Virus record (IMG/VR): IMGVR_UViG_3300021963_000745
Span: 1-21,737 of that record
Length of the DNA: 21,737 nt
Strand: one strand, 5' to 3'
Source: a virus
The notes under the pieces were generated by a model that had not been told where the DNA came from, ran no database searches, and saw only the letters and a list, made by a program, of their open reading frames with translations. A program made the position numbers and the translations under genes. Positions within the stretch are counted from its first letter, which is position 1, and every line of letters begins with the position of its first letter. This document shows, piece by piece, positions 7,696-14,081 of the stretch.

Positions 7696-8652
7696 TTAAA
7701 CTGTTCTAATAAAAATACCAGTTCCATAATCATCACAACAGGTTGTAGCTGGAATATCACTTAATGACCTCCATGTTCCAGATGGTGTAGTTGTTCCTGT
7801 AATATTTATTCTAGCAATGTTTGATGATGCAACGTAAAATGCAGCATATCTTAAATCGCTACCAGCAATAGTTGCCCCTGGAGCATAAGCGGCATTTCCT
7901 ATAACACGAAATAAGCCTACTGCACCAACAGCTCCTAGAGCGGGTACAGGCACTGATCCTGTTAAATTAGTAGCATTAGTAGCACTAACGGCAAATGATG
8001 CATTGGTTGCAGATGTTGCAAAAGTTGCTGATACAGCATTGGTTGCACTAATGGCAAAGGATGCATTAGTAGCAGATGCTGCAAAGACAGCACTAACATT
8101 GGTTAAAGCAGCACCACTACCAGCGTATGAAGCAGCACTCACAATACCACTAAATACAGCAGATGTAGCACTTACAGTAGAAGTAACTACTCTATTAAAA
8201 GTTCCAATACTTGCAGTAATTGAGTTAACAGAGATGTCTGTCTCAACACCACCAAATTTATTAATATTAATACTGTCACAAGCTACCATCATGCCAGAAC
8301 CACTACTTACAACAGATACAGCCGTTCCACTTGGAGTCTTTACTGTAATACCAAAAGACCCAGAAGTGTTATTATATAAGAAATAAATCTTTTCTTTTTG
8401 TGGAATAGTAACTGTTACTGCTGCTGTTAGTGTTCCATCAAATCGAAGACCAAAACTTCTTGAAGTATCTGCTGAACCATTTTGGGTAGTAAGGCTTACA
8501 CCAGTGCTACTTACAGACACAATCTGATAACCAGCCACAGCAGTATCTAATAGATCAATAGTGTTCTGATTTAAGATTGCTCCCCAAGAGTTAGGATTCT
8601 CCCCATTCCCTTGAAGTTCTAATCTTAGACGGTCTGTGTAAGTGCTTGCCAT
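7696..8652 (-). CDS. Tail fibre / receptor-contact structural protein 2, 318 aa
   Basis: The N-terminus (MASTYTDRLRLELQGNGENP, NSWGAILNQNTIDLLD, AVAGYQIVSV) matches the N-terminal domain I know from many marine phage tail proteins, followed by strands such as LTAAVTVTIPQKEKIYFLYN and MMVACDSININKFGG. Residues about 165-230 carry Ala/Ser/Thr/Asn-rich repeats (FAASATNASFAISATNA), homologous at DNA and protein level to those of fibre 1. The C-terminal 75 residues are a distinct short tip (GSVPVPALGAVGAVGLFRVI ... TTCCDDYGTGIFIRTV). The gene lies 16 nt after cupin A. It is probably a shorter second fibre or side domain. Confidence 0.83.
   Translation of the reverse strand: MASTYTDRLRLELQGNGENPNSWGAILNQNTIDLLDTAVAGYQIVSVSSTGVSLTTQNGSADTSRSFGLRFDGTLTAAVTVTIPQKEKIYFLYNNTSGSFGITVKTPSGTAVSVVSSGSGMMVACDSININKFGGVETDISVNSITASIGTFNRVVTSTVSATSAVFSGIVSAASYAGSGAALTNVSAVFAASATNASFAISATNAVSATFATSATNASFAVSATNATNLTGSVPVPALGAVGAVGLFRVIGNAAYAPGATIAGSDLRYAAFYVASSNIARINITGTTTPSGTWRSLSDIPATTCCDDYGTGIFIRTV
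7970..8095 (-). repeat. Short fibre repeat block in fibre 2
   Basis: About two units of the Ala/Thr/Asn-rich fibre repeat are encoded here, one shortened. The stretch gcactaatggcaaaggatgc matches units in fibre 1 exactly or nearly so. Confidence 0.85.
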
Positions 8653-8668
8653 GGTTTAATTAAATCCT

Positions 8669-8995
8669 TTATTTTATTTTTTTCTTTATATATCTATTAG
8701 TCTTTTGAAGTGCTATGCACTCCACACCCTTTACTATATTTATAATCAAAGAATTATCTACGAGTGCAATAAATTCATGCGATTGATTAGGTCTAAAATC
8801 AACAACCTGACCTGCAATAACTTCGATTTCTTGTAACTTGCCTATTATCTTAAACTTCCCGTTTCCGACAATAGAAATATGCTCTGCTCCTGGCGCATGG
8901 TTGTGCATAGGAAGAGTATCCCCTGCGGCTGCGAACGTATAGATCGTCCCACTAATTCCGCCCATATCGAATTTCTTCAGAATTGGTTCAGCCAA
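8669..8995 (-). CDS. Cupin-domain protein A, 108 aa
   Basis: Cupin motif 1 reads GDTLPMHNHAPGAEHISIVG (ligand candidates His31, His33, Glu38). Motif 2 reads GQVVDFRPNQSHEFIALV (His73). The frame starts with TTG at 8995, overlapping the previous gene's TGA by 8 nt (TTGGCTGA), with GGAG about 11 nt upstream. The first ATG is ten codons further on and would cut into the N-terminal strand. Base composition changes inside the gene: by hand count 8881-8940 is 35/60 G+C, whereas 8821-8880 is 20/60. The change falls at the HISIV codons, which are identical over 15 nt in cupin B. This suggests a recombinant gene. The function is unknown; the location suggests a link to the fibre or its receptor glycan. 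Confidence 0.82.
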   Translation of the reverse strand: MAEPILKKFDMGGISGTIYTFAAAGDTLPMHNHAPGAEHISIVGNGKFKIIGKLQEIEVIAGQVVDFRPNQSHEFIALVDNSLIINIVKGVECIALQKTNRYIKKKIK

Positions 8996-9218
8996 CGACG
9001 AAGGCTCCGGTATCTACAGGGACAACTGTGTCTGGTGGTGCGACTGGAATCTCTACAATTTCCTTTGTGGCAGGATTATAGAAAAACAAATCCTGTTTGC
9101 ATGTGTCATCGCAAGCTACCCAGAATAAAGGCTCCGCGACTTCAAACTTCTCCACCGCAACTTCAGCGACACGATAGCCAGTTAAGACTTCTTCATTTAG
9201 GGAAATCAAAGCAAACAT
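8988..9218 (-). CDS. Small protein after fibre 1, 76 aa, possible fibre assembly protein
   Basis: The ATG at 9218 overlaps the fibre 1 stop (TGATG) and is preceded by ggaggag with 8-9 nt spacing, the clearest ribosome binding site in the region. The longer open frame to 9284 is therefore not used. The sequence VAEVAVEKFEVAEPLFWVAC, then YNPATKEIVEIPVAPP follows a pattern I recall from small proteins downstream of phage tail fibres (F-x-V-x-x-x-L-x-W-V-x-C, acidic, then a Tyr-rich strand and a Pro tail). Such genes often encode fibre chaperones or tip attachments. That role is an inference here. It lies in the GC-rich segment that also contains the fibre 1 tip. Confidence 0.78.
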   Translation of the reverse strand: MFALISLNEEVLTGYRVAEVAVEKFEVAEPLFWVACDDTCKQDLFFYNPATKEIVEIPVAPPDTVVPVDTGAFVVG

Positions 9219-11884
9219 CAGTAATACTCCTCCACAATAACGATACCCTGTGCGCCAGCGGCACCAACGCCTTCGATCCCACATCCGCCAGATTGTTTGC
9301 CGCCGCCGCCGCCACCGCCGCCATAAGTGCCACCCACACTACCCGCTTGAGCTACCGCACCACCCGCATTCGGACCACCCCTGCCGCCGCCACCCATTAT
9401 AGACGAACCGCCGCTGCCGCCAGTTGCCGCCCCGGTGCCAGCGGTATATCCCCCGCCAGCCCCGCCCTTGATGTTCACGCTGCCACTTGAACCGACGCCG
9501 CCAGCGCCGGGAGTAGAATCCGTTGCAGCCGCACCTGTCGTAGCTGAAGCATGTGTGCCATAAGATGAAGTCGCACCAGCCGCGCCAACCGTTACTGTCA
9601 CAGTTGCAATCGCCGTAACATCAACGTATTTTATTGATGACCCGCCAGCGCCACCGCCAGGGCCAGCGCCACCAGTGTATCCGCTACCACCGCCAGCAAC
9701 CACCGTGACCTTGACCGTCTTACAATTGGCTGGCCGGGTCCATGTGCTTGAACCAGTAGTGGTGAATACTTGCATGGTCGGCTGCGCGCCACCAGCCGCC
9801 TGGAAAGTTGGATCGACGCCAGCGCCGTTGCTGGTCAGCACTTGGCCGACCGTACCCGCAGTCGTGACTTGAATAGCCCCAGTCGCATTTCCAATCAGAA
9901 CGCCAGCATCTGTGAATGTCGCAGCCCCAGTGCCGCCACTCGCAACACCCAGGGCTGTAGATAAGGTGGTTGCTCCAGTCACCGCAAGAGTGCTGGAAAG
10001 AGTTGCCGCGCCGGAGGCGCTCAGTGTCGTAGCCGCAACCGCTGCGGGCGTAGTCGCTCCAACCGTTCCGTTGATGTTGATTGAAGCGGTGCCGGTCAGG
10101 TTGGTGACTGTGCCGGATGCGGGGGTGCCTAGAATTGCGCCGTTGCCCAGCGTTGCTACGCCAGTAACACCAAGGGTGCTGGATAAAGTAGTCGCCCCGG
10201 TTACGCCAAGGGTGCTGGACAAGGTTGCCGCACCGCTTGCACTCAGCGTAGTAGCACTAACAATACCACCAATTACATTGACTGCATTAGTAGCATTGGT
10301 TGCACTAACGGCAAAGGATGCATTGGTAGCTGATGCAGCAAAGGTTGCTGATACAGCGTTAGTTGCATTAGTAGCACTAATGGCAAAAGATGCATTGGTA
10401 GCAGATGCAGCAAAAGTTGCTGATACAGCGTTAGTTGCATTGGTTGCACTGATGGCAAAGGATGCGTTAGTAGCTGATGCAGCAAACACAGCACTAACAC
10501 CAGTTAGAGCAGCACCACTACCAGCGTATGAAGATGCACTGACAATCCCAGTAAATATAGCAGATGTTCCACTTACTGGTCCAGTAAATACAGCAGAACT
10601 TACTACAGTTAATTGGTTTACAGTAAAGGTTACAACAGATGTAGCAGCAGTGGCTGAAATACCTGTTAAATTGGCACCACTACCATAGAAAGAAGTAGCA
10701 CTTACTATACCACTAAATGTTCCACTAGTAGCACTAACAATACCGCCAATTACATTGACTGCATTGGTTGCATTAGTAGCACTAATAGCAAAAGATGCAT
10801 TGGTAGCAGATGCAGCAAAGGTTGCTGATACAGCGTTAGTTGCATTGGTTGCACTAATGGCAAAGGATGAGTTAGTAGCAGATGCAGCAAAGGTTGCTGA
10901 TACTGCGTTAGTTGCATTGGTTGCACTGATGGCAAAGGATGCGTTAGTAGCTGATGCAGCAAAGGTTGCTGATACAGCATTAGTTGCATTGGTAGCACTA
11001 ATAGCAAAGGATGCATTGGTAGCTGATGCAGCAAACACAGCACTAACACCAGTTAGAGCAGCACCACTACCAGCGTATGAAGATGCACTGACAATCCCAG
11101 TAAATACAGCAGATGTGCCGCTTACAGCAGCAGCAAAAGATGCTCTGTTTAAAACATAAAGATCATTAACAGTATAGGCGCTTACTGAAGTAGGAGCAGT
11201 TGGCAAATTAGTTAAATTACTACCATCACCATAATAAGCAGCAGCACTTACATTGTTGGTAAATGTTCCACTTGCACCAGAGATGTTACCTACTGCTTTA
11301 AACGCAGCCCCTACACTTAATACGCCATCAATGGCTGTGCCACCGACAACATGTAGCGTTCCAGTTATACTAGCAGCAGAATCAAGAGCAAGTGTACCAC
11401 CAATAAAATCAGCAGAACGAACAGTGGCAATAGATACACTAGTAGGGATTGATGCACTGACTACCTGCCCATAAGTATTAACTTGAAATTGAGAAACTGG
11501 CCCATAGCTACCGGCAGAAACACCAGATGTATTTAAACTAAATGTCGGATTACCTTCAGTACCAGTAGCATTTGAAATAGAGATACCATCACCAGCAGTA
11601 AGAGTTCTCCCATAAACATTACTAGCACTAACAGCTACAATACCTGTAACTCCAGTTAAATTAGCCATTGTATTAATAGTCGATGCAGTGGCTGTAAGGG
11701 TTACGCCATTAAACTGAATTGTCCCATTAATGTTCAGAGTGCTGCTACTTAATTGTAATGGAGAATTAGCTCCACTACCATCTTGAATAGTTTGTAATGA
11801 AGCACTTAAACCTACATTACCACTACCTACCTGTAACATCTGTAGATAAGTATTAGCAATCTTTTTTCCGGTTAGTGTAGCCAT
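9218..11884 (-). CDS. Tail fibre 1 with repeat shaft and polyglycine tip, 888 aa
   Basis: The N-terminal virion-attachment part starts MATLTGKKIANTYLQMLQVG and continues with IQDGSGANSPLQLSSSTLNI, a form common to marine phage fibres. Residues about 280-390 and 460-540 form a shaft of 24-residue repeats (FAASATNASFAISATNATNA). Residues about 545-720 switch to another repeat style (TTLSASGAATLSSTLGVTGA, ASGGTGAATFTDAGVLIGNA). The last 165 residues are glycine-rich: FTTTGSSTWTRP and VKVTVVAGGG, then many GGG runs, ending GAAGAQGIVIVEEYY. Such tips resemble polyglycine receptor-binding domains of phage adhesins (Salmonella phage S16 gp38 type, by analogy only). DNA encoding residues after about 545 is GC-rich (43/60 at 9301-9360 versus 23/60 at 10741-10800). 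This suggests an acquired tip. Confidence 0.88.
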   Translation of the reverse strand: MATLTGKKIANTYLQMLQVGSGNVGLSASLQTIQDGSGANSPLQLSSSTLNINGTIQFNGVTLTATASTINTMANLTGVTGIVAVSASNVYGRTLTAGDGISISNATGTEGNPTFSLNTSGVSAGSYGPVSQFQVNTYGQVVSASIPTSVSIATVRSADFIGGTLALDSAASITGTLHVVGGTAIDGVLSVGAAFKAVGNISGASGTFTNNVSAAAYYGDGSNLTNLPTAPTSVSAYTVNDLYVLNRASFAAAVSGTSAVFTGIVSASSYAGSGAALTGVSAVFAASATNASFAISATNATNAVSATFAASATNASFAISATNATNAVSATFAASATNSSFAISATNATNAVSATFAASATNASFAISATNATNAVNVIGGIVSATSGTFSGIVSATSFYGSGANLTGISATAATSVVTFTVNQLTVVSSAVFTGPVSGTSAIFTGIVSASSYAGSGAALTGVSAVFAASATNASFAISATNATNAVSATFAASATNASFAISATNATNAVSATFAASATNASFAVSATNATNAVNVIGGIVSATTLSASGAATLSSTLGVTGATTLSSTLGVTGVATLGNGAILGTPASGTVTNLTGTASININGTVGATTPAAVAATTLSASGAATLSSTLAVTGATTLSTALGVASGGTGAATFTDAGVLIGNATGAIQVTTAGTVGQVLTSNGAGVDPTFQAAGGAQPTMQVFTTTGSSTWTRPANCKTVKVTVVAGGGSGYTGGAGPGGGAGGSSIKYVDVTAIATVTVTVGAAGATSSYGTHASATTGAAATDSTPGAGGVGSSGSVNIKGGAGGGYTAGTGAATGGSGGSSIMGGGGRGGPNAGGAVAQAGSVGGTYGGGGGGGGKQSGGCGIEGVGAAGAQGIVIVEEYY
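10268..10500 (-). repeat. 72-nt tandem repeats in fibre 1, distal block
   Basis: About three copies of a 72-nt (24-codon) unit, for example starting at gcattggtagctgatgc, each encode FAASATNASFAISATNATNA with flanking Val/Ser. The sequence is nearly identical to the proximal block at 10760-11050. Confidence 0.92.
10760..11050 (-). repeat. 72-nt tandem repeats in fibre 1, proximal block
   Basis: About four copies of the same 72-nt unit. Both blocks are preceded by the same larger segment (SASSYAGSGAALTGVSAVFA) and followed by NVIGGIVSAT, so a unit of roughly 500 nt looks duplicated with different repeat numbers. Confidence 0.92.
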
Positions 11885-11893
11885 AACTTCCCC

Positions 11894-12175
11894 TTAAATT
11901 GTATTCCAATAAGCATCTTCATCTTCCCATAGAGAAGATGCAGCATTCCAACTCTGGTTGTCCCCAGTAGGAAAATTTGGTCTTGGGTCTTTAATGTATT
12001 CATCATCTCTTACATCCGGTGTCTTATTCTGTGGATGGTTCTTTAAATCGTTCTTTCCTTCATAGTCAGTAGGACATACTAGTAAACCATAACTGTTCCA
12101 TTTAAGAACACGATGTGGATACTGAAACCCACAGATGTCACATATAGCAATTGCTCTTTTGTCACTTGCTGGCAT
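11894..12175 (-). CDS. Small Cys-containing (degenerate zinc-ribbon-like) phage protein, 93 aa
   Basis: The sequence AIAICDICGFQYPHRVLKWN then GLLVCPTDYEGKNDLK has a Cys-x-x-Cys pair at residues 12 and 15 and a single Cys at 34 where a second CxxC would be expected (C-P-T-D). His21 and His47 might complete a metal site. The C-terminal part (DDEYIKDPRPNFPTGDNQSW) is acidic and probably extended. I recall similar small proteins just before fibre genes in marine phages. It ends 9 nt before fibre 1 and starts 9 nt after the gp4-like gene. The function is unknown. Confidence 0.78.
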   Translation of the reverse strand: MPASDKRAIAICDICGFQYPHRVLKWNSYGLLVCPTDYEGKNDLKNHPQNKTPDVRDDEYIKDPRPNFPTGDNQSWNAASSLWEDEDAYWNTI

Positions 12176-12184
12176 AATAACTCT

Positions 12185-12862
12185 TTATGGTAGGTTTAAT
12201 CTTGGAATAATTCTAAAGTTAACCCGTTCCCTATCTTCTTCCATAGCTCTAGCTAAACGCTCTTCATACTCCTGTTTCAAGAATTGAATACGTCCTCCTT
12301 CAATACCAGACCGCTTCATTGACATAAAGTAAGATAGTCCAGCAGTTAAACAAGGATAGAACCTACGTGAAATATCAGCAATCTGAACAGCAGACTTATT
12401 AACATCTTGAATATACTTGACCTGTTCAATCTTCAAAGAGTAGCCATCCTGATCTGGAATAGGCCATAGAAAGAGTTCTGGATTAGTTCTACTACGGCGA
12501 ATAGCATACTGAGTAGGACGACCAGTCTGTGACTTTCTAGGAATAATAGCATATTCTTCCATACTAATACGAGATAACTGAATGTCTACTCCTGAACTTA
12601 CATTAACAACAACTTCTAAAGTATCAATAGTGCTTGATGTTAAAGCATAGGCAGTAACACTAGTAGATACTGAAACTATTGTAGTATCCGTAGTCCAAAG
12701 AAGAACACCTCTATTCTGCCAATCCTGTAGCAACAAGTTAATTGATCGTCTAGCAGACTTAGGATCATGTCCCAAAGTCTGCTCGCCACCAATCATCTCC
12801 ATAGCTTCTTGGATTACTTCATCAATGTCAAGTGAAAAGTTGTAAGTTCCAGACGTAGACAT
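12185..12862 (-). CDS. Tail accessory factor, P22 gp4-like (tail tubular protein A type), 225 aa
   Basis: The N-terminal helix segment reads IDEVIQEAMEMIGGEQTLGH, followed by SARRSINLLLQDWQNRGVLL. This is the pattern I associate with gp4-like / T7 gp11-like proteins that sit under the portal ring and extend the DNA channel. The central beta strands include AYALTSSTIDTLEVVVNVSS, the conserved-looking turn GRPTQYAIRRSRTNPELFLW and the PIPD segment. Helices at the C-terminus (LKQEYEERLARAMEEDRERV) complete it. It fits with the gp10-like nozzle gene downstream and the adaptor upstream to give a short tail. Confidence 0.82.
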   Translation of the reverse strand: MSTSGTYNFSLDIDEVIQEAMEMIGGEQTLGHDPKSARRSINLLLQDWQNRGVLLWTTDTTIVSVSTSVTAYALTSSTIDTLEVVVNVSSGVDIQLSRISMEEYAIIPRKSQTGRPTQYAIRRSRTNPELFLWPIPDQDGYSLKIEQVKYIQDVNKSAVQIADISRRFYPCLTAGLSYFMSMKRSGIEGGRIQFLKQEYEERLARAMEEDRERVNFRIIPRLNLP

Positions 12863-12892
12863 TATTTAAAAAAACTACTTTCCCTTATATTC

Positions 12893-13117
12893 TTATTTGG
12901 CCTGTCGTTTACCAGTAGTGGACATCTGAGACATCTTTGCAGAGCCGTATTTCTTACGCCCAATGGAAGCAGCTAGTGCGGCAGGGTCTTCTACCCCTTT
13001 AGCCCGCAACCCCTTTGTAAGGGCTTTAAAACGCTCTCCAGAGCCTAGTTTACTAGCAGACTTCTTTACTTTAGGGCTTTTAGAAATTTCAAAACCAATA
13101 TTTGATCTAGTAATCAT
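12893..13117 (-). CDS. Small basic phage protein, 74 aa
   Basis: The protein is Lys/Arg-rich with a central conserved-looking segment (GERFKALTKGLRAKGVEDPA, then LAASIGRKKYGSAKMSQMS). I remember this LAA-x-IGR-KYG pattern from short proteins in the structural region of many phages, without a known function. A good ribosome binding site (aagggaag) precedes the ATG at 13117. It lies 10 nt after the 317-aa gene and 30 nt before the gp4-like gene. The charge suggests nucleic acid or virion-interior contact, which is inference. Confidence 0.8.
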   Translation of the reverse strand: MITRSNIGFEISKSPKVKKSASKLGSGERFKALTKGLRAKGVEDPAALAASIGRKKYGSAKMSQMSTTGKRQAK

Positions 13118-13127
13118 ATTCTTCCCT

Positions 13128-14081
13128 TTACCGCTGCTTTTTTAAGGCTTTACCAAAACCACGAATAGCAGCACCTACACCTCTTGGCTTTGACTGCTTA
13201 GGGGAAGAACTGCTTGATTTACTTTGGCCTTTGGCAATCATACCACCATGTTTTCTGTTTACTGTGCTGTTATTTAACCGACGATCACGGCGACCTTCTC
13301 TATCCTGATCTGGATATTCATACTTTACATTTTCTGAACCAAAGACATTTTCAAAAGGAGCGTCAAAGAATTTAGGTCTTTTCTTCTTATCAGTAGTATT
13401 ATCCTTAGTATCAGTCTTAGAAGAATCATTAGCCCTTACTACGTTAGGTGTAGCAGAAGCTATTACGTTATTAGTGGTAGTCTGAGAAGAATCATAAGGA
13501 TCATATTTAAATTCAGGAATACGAATATCTAGTCTTGCTTTATCATTACTTCTATTTTTGTAATCTTTTTCATCAATCTCATCACGCCTACGCTGAAGCT
13601 CTGCTCGTGAAAGCCGCTCTGTCTCCTCACTATTACCACTAGGAACACTATCAGGAGAAGAATCTAAAAGTTGAGGAGTAGCACCATATTCGTTAAAACC
13701 AGCTTCACCACCAAAAGAACCATAATTGCCAGCATAGTTTGCTGCATCTGTTGCTGGAGCATTTAAAGCATCATATGCCTGAGATACACCTGTTATAGCT
13801 GCGGTTCCCATAGCTTGTTTTATCATATCTGATTTTATGTTAGATGATACAAGATCATACCCTTTTGCTGCTACACCAGGACGGTATGCCGGATAAAGTT
13901 TAGGTAATAGAGAGGCTGTTTTTGCTGCTATACCAGCAGCTGCGCCTACTGGTGTAAGCCCTAAAACAGAAGCTAGAATCTCCTGTCTATTCTTTGCTTC
14001 ATCAGTATCTGAAAACTCATTCTGAGCTTCTACTTCGTATTCACTTAAGGCATTTTTAAGACTACCTGATCGACGAGCCAT
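13128..14081 (-). CDS. Hypothetical virion-type protein with shared C-terminal RG-motif module, 317 aa
   Basis: I choose the ATG at 14081 (MARRSGSLKNALSEYEVEAQ) because it overlaps the previous stop (TAATG); the frame is open 10 codons further upstream into the 147-aa gene. The early part has an Ala-rich segment (ILASVLGLTPVGAAAGIAAK). The middle contains a 26-residue stretch shared with the 752-aa protein through a 78-nt DNA repeat. The last 80 residues (KKKRPKFFDAPFENVFGSEN, RKHGGMIAKGQ, a Ser run, KPRGVGAAIRGFGKALKKQR) are nearly the same as in the 308-aa protein at 14874-15800. It appears to be assembled from modules shared by neighbouring genes. The function is unknown; a virion-internal role is possible. 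Confidence 0.75.
   Translation of the reverse strand: MARRSGSLKNALSEYEVEAQNEFSDTDEAKNRQEILASVLGLTPVGAAAGIAAKTASLLPKLYPAYRPGVAAKGYDLVSSNIKSDMIKQAMGTAAITGVSQAYDALNAPATDAANYAGNYGSFGGEAGFNEYGATPQLLDSSPDSVPSGNSEETERLSRAELQRRRDEIDEKDYKNRSNDKARLDIRIPEFKYDPYDSSQTTTNNVIASATPNVVRANDSSKTDTKDNTTDKKKRPKFFDAPFENVFGSENVKYEYPDQDREGRRDRRLNNSTVNRKHGGMIAKGQSKSSSSSPKQSKPRGVGAAIRGFGKALKKQR
13678..13755 (-). repeat. 78-nt dispersed repeat, copy B (in the 317-aa gene)
   Basis: Matches 4139-4216 with one mismatch in 78 nt, 9.5 kb away and in the same orientation and reading frame. Confidence 0.95.

Noticed and set aside
9219-9284. N-terminal extension of the 76-aa protein (MWDRRRWCRWRTGYRYCGG...)
   Set aside because: It is antiframe reading of the fibre 1 tip codons. 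The ATG at 9218 has a strong ribosome binding site and a TGATG junction.
8879-9490. Plus-strand open frame of 203 codons
   Set aside because: It crosses the ends of three well-supported minus-strand genes in the GC-rich segment, where stops are rare, and has no recognisable domain.
9912-10688. Plus-strand open frame of 258 codons
   Set aside because: It is antisense to the fibre 1 repeat shaft. Its protein is a monotonous Ala/Val/Pro/Asp repeat with no start context, produced by the absence of stop codons opposite Ala/Thr/Ser-rich coding repeats.
10268-11050. CRISPR array
   Set aside because: The repeats are in-frame coding units without unique spacers, and no cas gene is present.
10755-11159. 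Plus-strand frame of 134 codons and minus-strand Leu/His-rich frames in the same interval
   Set aside because: All are frame shadows of the 72-nt fibre repeats and carry the same periodicity.
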